This document shows positions 11,501-19,059 of a DNA stretch of 50,739 bases, in pieces. The notes under the pieces are model-generated. The model was not told the origin of the DNA. It worked only from the letters and a program-made list of their open reading frames with translations, and ran no database searches. The translations under genes and the position numbers were made by a program. Origin of the DNA: Aestuariivivens insulae. GTDB lineage: Bacteria; Bacteroidota; Bacteroidia; Flavobacteriales; Flavobacteriaceae. The stretch is from the NCBI RefSeq assembly GCF_022662195.1, contig NZ_JAKMCS010000023.1:1-50739 (forward strand), written 5' to 3'. Numbering within the stretch: the stretch's first letter is position 1; each line of letters begins with the position of its first letter.

Positions 11501-14500
11501 CCGACGGCGATGGCTATGGCTCCACCACAACGGTCTCTTCCTCTACGGCCACACCAGATACGGGAGAATCCAATGACAGTTCGGACTGCGATGACGGAAA
11601 TGCCAATATTAACCCCGGGGCCATGGAAGTAGCGGGCAACGATATAGACGAGGATTGCGACGGCAGTTACCTCAGGTACGTTGATGCCGATGGTGATGGC
11701 TATGGCTCCACCACAACGGTCTCTTCCTCTACCGCCACACCAAATACGGGAGAGTCCAATGACAGTACGGACTGTGATGACACTAATGTAAACATCAACC
11801 CAGGAGCCACGGAAGTAGCGGGCAATGATATAGACGAGGACTGCGACGGCAGTTACCTCAGGTACGTTGATAACGATGGAGATGGCTATGGCTCCACCAC
11901 AACGGTCTCTTCCAATACGGCCACACCAGATACGGGAGAATCCAATGACAGCACGGACTGTGATGACACTAACGTAAACATCAACCCAGGAGCCACGGAA
12001 GTAGCGGGGAACGATATAGACGAGGACTGCGATGGCAGTTACCTCAGGTACGTTGATAACGATGGAGATGGCTATGGCTCCACCACAACGGTCTCTTCCT
12101 CTACGGCCACACCAGATACGGGAGAATCTAATGACAGCACAGACTGTGATGACACCAACGTAAACATCAACCCGGGAGCCACGGAAGTAGCGGGCAATGA
12201 TATAGACGAGGACTGCGATGGTAGTTACTTAAGGTATGTTGATAACGATGGCGATGGCTATGGCTCAACCACGACGGTCTCTTCCTCTACGGCCACACCC
12301 GATACGGGAGAATCCAATATCAGTTCGGACTGCGATGACGGAAACGCCAATATTAACCCCGGGGCCACGGAAGTAGCGGGCAACGATATAGACGAGGACT
12401 GCGACGGCAGTTACCTCAGGTACGTTGATGCCGACGGCGATGGCTATGGCAGCACCACAACGGTTTCTTCCTCTGCGGCCACGCCCAGTGCGGGAGAGTC
12501 CAATGACAATACGGACTGTGACGATATGGATGCAGATGTGAACCCAGGGCAGGTCGAGATATTGGACAACGGGAAGGACGACGATTGCAACCTGGCCACC
12601 TTGGATAGTTCTGCTGATATTGATGATGATGGCGATGGCTTTACGGAGAACGAAGGTGACTGCGACGATACCAAAGCGGCGATCTATCCTAATGCCCCCG
12701 AACTCTGCGATGGACTGGATAACGACTGTGATGGGGTAGTGCCAAGTGGTGAGATCGATAATGATGGAGATAATTATTCAGAATGTGAAGGGGACTGTGA
12801 CGATACGGACGACACCGTCTATCCCAATGCGCCCGAACTATGTGACAACAAGGACAACGACTGTGCCAACGGCGTGGACGATGGCCTGGTGTTCGAGGAC
12901 TATTATGCCGATGCCGACGGCGATGGTTACGGGGACGCTACGGATGCACCGGAGAGTTCCTGTAGTGCCGTTTCGGGTAAGGTGACCAATAATTTGGACT
13001 GTGATGATACTAATGTAAATATCAACCCGGGGGCCACGGAAGTAGCGGGGAACGATATAGACGAGGATTGCGATGGTAATTACCTCAGGTACGTTGATGC
13101 CGATGCCGATGGCTATGGCTCCACCACGACGGTCTTTTCCAATATGGCCACGCCTGATACCGGAGAGTCCAATGACAATACGGACTGTGACGATATGGAT
13201 GCAGATGTGAACCCAGGGCAGGTTGAGATATTGGACAACGGTAAGGACGACGATTGCAACCTGGCCACCTTGGATAGCTCTGCTGATATTGATGATGATG
13301 GCGATGGCTTTACGGAAAACGAAGGTGACTGTGATGATACCAAATCGGCGATCTATCCTAATGCCCCCGAACTCTGCGATGGACTGGATAACGACTGTGA
13401 TGGGGTAGTGCCAAGTGGTGAGATCGATAATGATGGAGATAATTATTCAGAATGTGAAGGGGACTGTGACGACACAGACGATACCGTCTATCCCAATGCG
13501 CCCGAACTATGTGACAACAAGGACAACGACTGTGCCAATGGCGTGGACGATGGCCTGGTGTTCGAGGACTATTATACCGATGCCGACGGCGATGGTTACG
13601 GGGACGCTACGGATGCACCGGAGAGTTCATGTAGTGCTGTTTCGGGTAAGGTGACCAATAAACTGGATTGCGATGACACCAACGTAAACATCAACCCAGG
13701 GGCCATGGAAATAGCGGGCAATGATATAGACGAGGACTGCGACGGCAGTTACTTAAGGTACGTTGATGCCGACGGTGATGGCTATGGCTCAACCACGACG
13801 GTCTCTTCCACTACGACCACGCCCGATACGGGAGAGTCCAATGACAATACGGACTGTGACGATATGGATGCTGATGTGAACCCAGGGCAGGTCGAGATAT
13901 TGGACAACGGGAAGGACGACGATTGCAACCTGGCCACCTTAGACAGTTCAGCGGATATAGACGATGATGGCGATGGCTTTACGGAAAACGAAGGAGACTG
14001 CGACGATACCAAATCGGCGATCTATCCTAATGCCCCCGAACTCTGTGATGGACTGGATAACGACTGTGATGGGGTAGTGCCAAGTGGTGAGATCGATAAT
14101 GATGGAGATAATTATTCAGAATGTGAAGGGGACTGTGACGACACGGACGACACCGTCTATCCCAATGCGCCCGAACTGTGTGATAACAAGGACAACGACT
14201 GTACCAACGGCGTGGACGATGGTCTGGTGTTCGAGGACTATTATACCGATGCCGACGGCGATGGTTACGGGGACGCTACGGATATACCGGAGAGTTCCTG
14301 TGGGGCGGTTTCCAGTAAGGTGACCAATAATTTGGACTGCGATGATAGTGATATAATGATAAACCCAGATGCCTCGGAACTATGTAATGGAATAGATGAT
14401 AATTGTGATGGTGAGACCGATGAGGGTTTTGTTGATACCGATGGGGATGGAGTAGCCGATTGTATTGATAATTGTCCCACTGTAAATAATACCAACCAAG

Positions 14501-14817
14501 CTGATGCCGATAATGATGGTGTCGGTGATGCTTGTGAAGGGTTAAGGGTTGATGATCTAACCCTAAAAGATATTTGGGTGAAACCCAATCCGTTTAATGC
14601 CACTATTGAAATTCAGTTACCTTCTAGTTTTAATGATGAATTATTTGCCATTACTTTATTCGATCTTAGGGGAAGGCTTATAGTCGATCAAGAAAAAATA
14701 TGTGTTAAGGGGAGTATAGCGCTTAATGGTTTGGAAGCTTTTGAACAAGGCGTATACCTACTAAAGATAAGAGCAATGGATAATAAACACTATTTTAAGC
14801 GCATGGTTAAATATTAA
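8584..14817 (+). CDS. Giant secreted repeat protein (2077 aa) with MopE/TSP3-like acidic repeats and T9SS sorting domain
   Basis: Signal peptide ~1-19 (FIGLVLVSLWSHAQ). Residues ~20-385 match the N-terminal beta, fibronectin III and PPC-like domains of the preceding paralogue. Residues ~506-1311 are thirteen 62-aa repeats, each with CDD, NINPGATEV, DIDEDCDG, LRYVDxDGDGYG and TPDTGESN. Residues ~1312-1918 are larger units that mix that repeat with canonical MopE-type units (ELCDGLDNDCDG, ELCDNKDNDC) and TSP3-like DADGDGYGD loops. A final TSP3 stretch (DTDGDGVADCIDNCP) and a sorting domain (IWVKPNPFNATIEI to MVKY) end the protein. The very acidic Asp-rich repeats are expected to bind calcium or another divalent metal and form a long stalk. 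Repeat number probably varies between strains. Confidence 0.88.
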   Translation: MNKIAFIGLVLVSLWSHAQNCDSNTNIGSFEAQNTGDTEQITSTIYAGEYITVTNILPAEYTFTSNYLGSTDYITIRNDDGSTVLVEGDSPLNYTFQSSDIPTGEIRVIIHLSNSCDSDSNTHTVNLLKVPTCYKPENPKVDYLSNKQLDFHWDAPSSGPIPLDYDWEIGLSGFTPGTGNHIVNGSTGGATTASSGENALTTSTAYQVAIRSNCGSGDYSVWLVTGTITTLSSDPPTNDYCSGAISVIQETGKADAASATGIVGSVLGGAGTNQDAEICDTNSANARDDVWYSFLAQATEVTITLEPMFNGRLSLFSGDCNALTLLDCSDANGGLAPTTEEMTYSGFVIGTTYYFRVYSQGFSASNPNFTLKLWSTAVTTDGDMDGYSDEVDCDDTESMVYPGAPELCDGLDNDCDGVVPSDEIDNDGDSYSECEGDCDDTDDTVYPNAPELCDNKDNDCANGVDDGLVFEDYYTDADGDGYGDATDAPESSCSVVSGKVTNNLDCDDGNANINPGATEVAGNDIDEDCDGSYLRYVDADGDGYGSTTTVSSSMATPDTGESNDGTDCDDTNVNINPGATEVAGNDIDEDCDGSYLRYVDNDGDGYGSTTTVSSSTATPDTGESNISSDCDDGNANINPGAKEVAGNDIDEDCDGSYLRYVDADGDGYGSTTTVSSSTATPDTGESNDSTDCDDTNLNINPGATEVAGNDIDEDCDGSYLRYVDNDGDGYGSTTTVSSSTDTPDTGESNESTDCDDTNVNINPGATEVAGNDIDEDCDGSYLRYVDNDGDGYGSTTTVSSSTDTPDTGESNESTDCDDTNVNINPGATEVAGNDIDEDCDGSYLRYVDNDGDGYGSTTTVSSSTDTPDTGESNDNTDCDDGNANINPGATEVAGNDIDEDCDGSYLRYVDADGDGYGSTTTVSSSTATPDTGESNDSTDCDDTNVNINPGATEVAGNDIDEDCDGSYLRYVDTDGDGYGSTTTVSSSTATPDTGESNDSSDCDDGNANINPGAMEVAGNDIDEDCDGSYLRYVDADGDGYGSTTTVSSSTATPNTGESNDSTDCDDTNVNINPGATEVAGNDIDEDCDGSYLRYVDNDGDGYGSTTTVSSNTATPDTGESNDSTDCDDTNVNINPGATEVAGNDIDEDCDGSYLRYVDNDGDGYGSTTTVSSSTATPDTGESNDSTDCDDTNVNINPGATEVAGNDIDEDCDGSYLRYVDNDGDGYGSTTTVSSSTATPDTGESNISSDCDDGNANINPGATEVAGNDIDEDCDGSYLRYVDADGDGYGSTTTVSSSAATPSAGESNDNTDCDDMDADVNPGQVEILDNGKDDDCNLATLDSSADIDDDGDGFTENEGDCDDTKAAIYPNAPELCDGLDNDCDGVVPSGEIDNDGDNYSECEGDCDDTDDTVYPNAPELCDNKDNDCANGVDDGLVFEDYYADADGDGYGDATDAPESSCSAVSGKVTNNLDCDDTNVNINPGATEVAGNDIDEDCDGNYLRYVDADADGYGSTTTVFSNMATPDTGESNDNTDCDDMDADVNPGQVEILDNGKDDDCNLATLDSSADIDDDGDGFTENEGDCDDTKSAIYPNAPELCDGLDNDCDGVVPSGEIDNDGDNYSECEGDCDDTDDTVYPNAPELCDNKDNDCANGVDDGLVFEDYYTDADGDGYGDATDAPESSCSAVSGKVTNKLDCDDTNVNINPGAMEIAGNDIDEDCDGSYLRYVDADGDGYGSTTTVSSTTTTPDTGESNDNTDCDDMDADVNPGQVEILDNGKDDDCNLATLDSSADIDDDGDGFTENEGDCDDTKSAIYPNAPELCDGLDNDCDGVVPSGEIDNDGDNYSECEGDCDDTDDTVYPNAPELCDNKDNDCTNGVDDGLVFEDYYTDADGDGYGDATDIPESSCGAVSSKVTNNLDCDDSDIMINPDASELCNGIDDNCDGETDEGFVDTDGDGVADCIDNCPTVNNTNQADADNDGVGDACEGLRVDDLTLKDIWVKPNPFNATIEIQLPSSFNDELFAITLFDLRGRLIVDQEKICVKGSIALNGLEAFEQGVYLLKIRAMDNKHYFKRMVKY
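10099..12516 (+). repeat. Thirteen in-frame 186-bp tandem repeats
   Basis: Counting from the Cys codon of each CDD motif, units begin at 10099 and every 186 bp after that; 13 x 186 bp ends exactly at 12516. Units at 10843 and 11029 are identical except for their last ~10 bp, so some copies are very recent. Two unit variants alternate (DTNVNINPG with VDNDGDG, DGNANINPG with VDADGDG), which suggests expansion in blocks larger than one unit. Confidence 0.95.
12517..14337 (+). repeat. 669-bp higher-order repeats (two complete, one partial)
   Basis: Units start at 12517, 13186 and 13855, a spacing of 669 bp (223 codons). Each combines a 161-residue block (DMDADVNPGQVEILDNGKDD, then the ELCDGLDNDCDG, ELCDNKDNDC and FEDYY segments) with one 62-residue repeat of the upstream array. 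The third unit lacks its 62-residue part. Part of the 161-residue block also occurs once before the 186-bp array, near 9790-10095, so the array seems to have expanded inside this larger unit. Confidence 0.9.
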
Positions 14818-14837
14818 CACTCATGCTTAATAGTATG

Positions 14838-14872
14838 AAAAAGGCTTCTAATTAATTTTTAGAAGTCTTTTT
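14838..14872. terminator. Bidirectional terminator between convergent genes
   Basis: A 14-bp stem (arms 14838-14851 and 14859-14872, one G-U pair) with an A run on the left and a T run on the right. It can serve both the giant repeat gene and the minus-strand gene ending at 14899. Confidence 0.85.
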
Positions 14873-14898
14873 GTATTAAGTTGGTCGTTAGCATTTGG

Positions 14899-16113
14899 TT
14901 ATTTTACGATCAGTTTTTTAGTTGATTCGTTAGTACCATCATGCACTTTTAAAAAGTACATGCCAGTGTTTAAATTGGAGATATCCAATTGGACACTTTG
15001 ATTGCGTAATGTTTTGGAAACATACTTAATAAGTTTACCTTGAATGTCATAGATATTTACAGCTATGTTATTGTTAGATATTTTGTTGAACTTTAGATTG
15101 ACAATATCTTTAGCTGGGTTGGGATACATGGCAAAGTCATTAAGAATCTTATCATTTACTCCCAGTGTTGCCGTTTTTGTGGCGCAAATGTAAAAGGTTT
15201 CGTTTTGTCCTATTTGCTCTGGAAATACGCGAACATATAATGTTACCCCTTGTTGTGTTAGAAGGTTAATTTTAGAAAACAAGTCAGTACCACTATCTTT
15301 ATCACATTCAATCTCTGTTAATGCACCACATGTACCCGAATAAATGGAGATGGCAGTATCAAAAACATTAGATCCATTATCTTCAGATGTTTCAATGGTT
15401 ATGTCATAGGGTTGATCATTGTCTACTTGTATTTCAAACCATACATCACCTCCTTCATTTGATGTATTTTGACAGTTTATTGGATCAGAAGAGGGTGTTG
15501 CTTGGTTAAATGTTTTTAAAACAGGGGAAGAGCAATCATTTGTTAAAGGTAATATTTCAGCAGAAGAACAATCATCATTAGTAGCGACTAAAGGATGGTC
15601 TACTTCAAATAAACACATGTTAAAATCACCATACTCAGCAGAAGATTCATACCAAAATCTAACATAAATCAATGTGCCAGCTGATTCTGTTACTGTAATT
15701 TGAGGAAAAAAATCGCTAGAAGCTTTATCGGGGTTTCCGTCGTTATCACATCCAATGGAAACTAGACTATTACAAGCGTCGGAACTATTGGTTACAGCAA
15801 AAATTTCTAGCGCAGGATCATAGTAAGCCGATGAACTAGTGCTTGAAGTAACAATTTTTACAGCTTGACCATTAGCGGGCATTTGAAATTTGTACCAACG
15901 ATCTTTGATAGAGCTATTGACTGCACAGTCAGGATCAGCAAATACGTTTTCATCATTCTCTGTACCATCATAAGTGTAAATGTTGTTAGAGCAGTTAACG
16001 CCTATATTACTCGTTAGATCAATAGCGCTACTACAATCATCGTTAGCTGCTTGTGAAATAGCTTGATAACATGAAAATGTAAACAGTAAAACAATTAAAG
16101 TAATTTTTTTCAT
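14899..16113 (-). CDS. Secreted protein with two PPC/jelly-roll-like domains and T9SS sorting domain
   Basis: 404 aa. Signal peptide ~1-20 (ITLIVLLFTFSCYQAISQ). Two related domains follow (~22-170 and ~178-310). Both open with NDDCSSA and contain a WYKFQM / VWFEIQV strand, an IFAVT/IYSGTCG...CD segment and a strand of the form TLIYVRFWYE / TLYVRVFPE, the pattern of bacterial pre-peptidase C-terminal-like domains. Residues ~325-404 (FAMYPNPAKDIVNLKF to TKKLIVK) are a type A T9SS sorting domain. No catalytic domain is present, so an adhesive or carbohydrate-binding role is the best guess. It is the last member of the run of T9SS cargo genes in this window. Confidence 0.83.
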   Translation of the reverse strand: MKKITLIVLLFTFSCYQAISQAANDDCSSAIDLTSNIGVNCSNNIYTYDGTENDENVFADPDCAVNSSIKDRWYKFQMPANGQAVKIVTSSTSSSAYYDPALEIFAVTNSSDACNSLVSIGCDNDGNPDKASSDFFPQITVTESAGTLIYVRFWYESSAEYGDFNMCLFEVDHPLVATNDDCSSAEILPLTNDCSSPVLKTFNQATPSSDPINCQNTSNEGGDVWFEIQVDNDQPYDITIETSEDNGSNVFDTAISIYSGTCGALTEIECDKDSGTDLFSKINLLTQQGVTLYVRVFPEQIGQNETFYICATKTATLGVNDKILNDFAMYPNPAKDIVNLKFNKISNNNIAVNIYDIQGKLIKYVSKTLRNQSVQLDISNLNTGMYFLKVHDGTNESTKKLIVK

Positions 16114-16463
16114 AAAGATTAAGTTTAAGAGATATTTAAATTTATAGAAAAAATAAATCTAGGCGCAGAATTTTAGTTTAACCGTACAATTAATTGGTTT
16201 AAAAGAACTTGGGAAACAGACACTTGTGAAAATGGTTGTTCAAAAATTAATAACTAGGGTTTTAAATTATAGAAAAATGAAAGTAGGGTTAGCTACAAAA
16301 GAGGTTCTAGTCTGTAGCTCCTCCCTATCTAAGCGCACTCTAATTGCACTCTAATTGCACTCAAGCCCTATTAAGCCCTGTCCAAGAGTAAATATTTTGG
16401 AATATTAAAATAAAAACGAGGTCACCTACAGCTTATTCGGCGACCCGTTTTTCAGTTATTAAA
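16114..16463. other. Intergenic region
   Basis: No ORF is supported. It holds a short direct repeat (GCACTCTAATT twice, near 16335-16357) and, near its right end, the terminator of the nucleoside phosphorylase gene. The promoter of the minus-strand gene starting at 16113 should lie here, but no clear box was found. Confidence 0.5.
16411..16452 (-). terminator. Probable terminator of the nucleoside phosphorylase gene
   Basis: On the minus strand, AAAACGGGTC pairs with GACCTCGTTTT (one bulge) and is followed by a T run. It lies about 12 bp after the stop codon. Confidence 0.6.
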
Positions 16464-17336
16464 TCATGCTTCTGTAAGCTTATCCAAAGTATATAAAATA
16501 AGGTTTTCAATAGTTTGCCCGGGGTTTTTACTAAACGAACCATGCGATCTATTGGATATGATGGCATTTAGGGATAGGGCATGGTGTCCCATTAACTTAG
16601 CCAAACCATAAATAGCACTGGTTTCCATTTCCAGATTGGTAGCACGAACGTCCTGATAATTAAAAGTCTCGATTTTAGAATTTAATTCATTGTCTTGCAA
16701 TGCCAGCCTTAGCACTCTGCCTTGAGGGCCATAAAAGCCACTGGCTGTAACCGTCATACCATGGTAAATGTGATGGTTTGAAAAATGCTTTTCCAGTACA
16801 GGACTACATGTAATAATTAAGGGTTTGCTCTTAAAACTTGGCCATTTGGTATGTTCAATAAAAGCTTGCTCTATATCTGGGCTAGTGATGTTGTCCAGTT
16901 GGTAATTGTGTAGCATTCCGTTTAAATCAAGCCCATGGGTGCTAAGTACAAAGGCATCTAACGGAATATCATTTTGGAGCGTGCCAGAGGTTCCTATCCT
17001 AATGAAATTAAGAGAGGTAAGATTACTTTTTGGTGTTCTAGTCTCAAAATCGATATTAGCTAGGGCATCAAGTTCGTTTAGAACAATATCGATATTGTCC
17101 GGACCTATTCCAGTAGAGACTACCGATAAGCGTTTACCTTTATAAAACCCCGTATGTGTTTTAAACTCCCTCTTTTGGGTGGTAAATTCAATAGAATCGA
17201 AATGTTTACTAACTTTTTCCACACGATCTTGATCACCAACCAAAATGATGGTTTCGGCAATATGTTCTGGCTTTAAATTAAGATGATATATACTACCATC
17301 TGGGTTTAGGATAAGTTCGGAGTTTTTAATGGACAT
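16464..17336 (-). CDS. Nucleoside phosphorylase (uridine/purine phosphorylase family)
   Basis: 290 aa, cytosolic. The fold is the PNP_UDP_1 family, which splits a nucleoside with phosphate into base and ribose 1-phosphate. Visible motifs are ILVGDQDRVE near the N-terminus, the phosphate-site segment STGIGPDNIDIVLNEL, RIGTSGTLQ, TVTASGFYGPQGR and the substrate-site strand NLEMETSAIYGLA with the EMET signature. Length and motifs fit the uridine phosphorylase-like branch common in Bacteroidota; the sequence alone does not fix uridine versus purine specificity. It is monocistronic by spacing (157 bp to the next minus-strand gene upstream) and has its own terminator. Confidence 0.88.
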   Translation of the reverse strand: MSIKNSELILNPDGSIYHLNLKPEHIAETIILVGDQDRVEKVSKHFDSIEFTTQKREFKTHTGFYKGKRLSVVSTGIGPDNIDIVLNELDALANIDFETRTPKSNLTSLNFIRIGTSGTLQNDIPLDAFVLSTHGLDLNGMLHNYQLDNITSPDIEQAFIEHTKWPSFKSKPLIITCSPVLEKHFSNHHIYHGMTVTASGFYGPQGRVLRLALQDNELNSKIETFNYQDVRATNLEMETSAIYGLAKLMGHHALSLNAIISNRSHGSFSKNPGQTIENLILYTLDKLTEA

Positions 17337-17493
17337 GGATTGGGTTTCTAAGTTATTAGGTTATTGGGTTATTAGTTTTTGGAACAGCTTAGCTATGTTT
17401 TTTTCATTCTTAATCAAGCTTTTCTACAGCATCTATAATCTAAACTGCTCACTGCTTTTTGAACACTGAATACTGAACACTGAATACTAAAAA

Positions 17494-17823
17494 TCACCCA
17501 CCAACACGCTTTACCTTAAAGCCTTTGTCTTTTAGTATTTGCATAATCTTATCGCGGTAATCACCTTGAATAATAATTTTGTCATCTTTAAAACTACCAC
17601 CAACACTCAACTTGGTTTTAATGTCCTTGGCCAACATTTTAAAATCTTCGGTAGCTCCTGTGTAACCTTCAAGAATGGTTATGGGCTTGCCTTTTCGTTT
17701 TTCATATTTACAAATAATGGGGTCGTCTTGTAGCCACAAGCCATCATCTTCATGAGTTTCGTTTGGGGTTTCTTCTGAAACGTGATCTGGAAATAAGTTT
17801 TTTAGCTGATCTTGTAAATCCAT
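17494..17823 (-). CDS. SUI1/YciH-family translation initiation factor
   Basis: 109 aa. The C-terminal ~75 residues show the eIF1/SUI1 fold signature: KRKGKPITILEGYTG, the basic patch LAKDIKTKLSVGGSFKDD and IIIQGDYRDKIMQILKDKG. Bacterial YciH relatives bind the small ribosomal subunit and are linked to initiation fidelity or stress translation. The N-terminal ~30 residues are an acidic extension (FPDHVSEETPNETHEDD). It starts 6 bp after the oxygenase gene upstream, so the two are probably cotranscribed. Confidence 0.9.
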   Translation of the reverse strand: MDLQDQLKNLFPDHVSEETPNETHEDDGLWLQDDPIICKYEKRKGKPITILEGYTGATEDFKMLAKDIKTKLSVGGSFKDDKIIIQGDYRDKIMQILKDKGFKVKRVGG

Positions 17824-17829
17824 TTCAAA

Positions 17830-18780
17830 CTATTTTTTTATTAAGCCAAGTTCTATTAGGCGTTCATTTAAAAATTCACCTGCAGTAATATCGTCAAAAG
17901 CCTTGGGATGATCCGCATCTATACAACTATCCAAAACATTCAGTTTCATATCGCTTATAGGATGCATAAAGAACGGAATGGAGTATCGTGATGTACTCCA
18001 CAGTTCCCTGGGAGGGTTCACCACGCGGTGTATGGTAGATTTTAATTTGTTATTGGTATGCCTGGATAACATATCACCAACATTAATCATAAGTTCATCG
18101 GGTTGTGCTATGGCATCTATCCATTCTCCTTTATGGTTTTGAACCTGAAGTCCACGGCCTTGAGCGCCCATTAACAAGGTAATTAAATTGATGTCGCCAT
18201 GTGCCGCGGCACGAACCGCTTCCTTAGGTTCTTGGGTTATAGGCGGGTAGTGGATAGGTCTTAAAATGGAGTTGCCATTATAAATGTATGAATCAAAATA
18301 GGTTTCTTCTAAGTCTAGATATAAAGCTAAGGCCCGTAAAACATATCTCGCTGTTTTCTCCAACATTTTATAAGCTTCCTTACCTATGGTATTAAACGCA
18401 GGTAATTCCTCAACAAACACATTGTCTGGGTATTCTTTTTCCAGAGTAGGGTTGTTTTCAACATACTGTCCGAAATGCCAGAATTCCTTTAGGTCACCTT
18501 CTTTTTTACCTTTAGCGCTTTCCTTTCCAAAAGAGACATAGCCCCGTTGGCCTCCAATATCAGGAATCTCATATTTTTGTTTAACTTCTAGGGGAAGATT
18601 AAAAAAGTTTTTGACTTCCTGGTATAAGTTATTGACTAATTTATGATCTAAAAAATGGCCTTTTAGGGCTACAAAACCAATCTCTTGGTATGCTTTGCCA
18701 ATGGCGTCTACAAATTGTTCCTTCCTTTCGGGGTCACCAGAAGTAAAATCGTTTAAATTAACACTAGGGATAGTATTCAT
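17830..18780 (-). CDS. 2-oxoglutarate/Fe(II)-dependent oxygenase, isopenicillin N synthase family
   Basis: 316 aa, cytosolic. The N-terminal DIOX_N region (residues ~1-130, with PSVNLNDF and GQRGYVSFGKESAKG) is followed by the 2OG-Fe(II) domain. The iron ligands are visible as HGD in AAHGDINLITLL and the distal His in STIHRVVNP; the Arg of the RYSIPFF segment would bind the cosubstrate carboxylate. The family ranges from isopenicillin N synthase to many uncharacterised hydroxylases, and the substrate cannot be read from sequence. No biosynthetic cluster surrounds it; its partner in the transcript is the SUI1-like gene, a pairing without an obvious functional reason. Confidence 0.88.
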   Translation of the reverse strand: MNTIPSVNLNDFTSGDPERKEQFVDAIGKAYQEIGFVALKGHFLDHKLVNNLYQEVKNFFNLPLEVKQKYEIPDIGGQRGYVSFGKESAKGKKEGDLKEFWHFGQYVENNPTLEKEYPDNVFVEELPAFNTIGKEAYKMLEKTARYVLRALALYLDLEETYFDSYIYNGNSILRPIHYPPITQEPKEAVRAAAHGDINLITLLMGAQGRGLQVQNHKGEWIDAIAQPDELMINVGDMLSRHTNNKLKSTIHRVVNPPRELWSTSRYSIPFFMHPISDMKLNVLDSCIDADHPKAFDDITAGEFLNERLIELGLIKK

Positions 18781-19059
18781 AAGAGCTTTGATTATAATGT
18801 AGTTTTACAAAAGTACAAAATCGTAGGAATAGTTATTGGGTTATTGGGTAATAGTTATTAGGGGATATGCATTGTGACTGAATACTGCGACTGCTACTGT
18901 TGACTTTAGCTTCTGTTTCTGTCACCTGTTATCCAACTTCTATTTTCTCATAAATGCACAAAGTTCCCGAGCTATATTTATTTGACTTATTATTGCGAAA
19001 GCTGCTGCAAACAGAATACTAAATTTACACTATATTTGATATATTCGAAAACTAAGCAT

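Noticed and set aside
12444-14012. Reverse-strand ORFs of 76 codons recurring every 669 bp inside the giant repeat gene
   Set aside because: They are shadows of the repeated coding sequence; the plus-strand frame has signal peptide, motifs and sorting domain.
10099-14337. Long regular repeats that might suggest a CRISPR array
   Set aside because: Units are 186 and 669 bp, contiguous without unique spacers, and code in frame for one protein.
18982-19059. Longer start for the E1 dehydrogenase
   Set aside because: The added residues are Cys-rich and unlike the family N-terminus, and a TATATTTG promoter-like box lies at 19031-19038 inside them.
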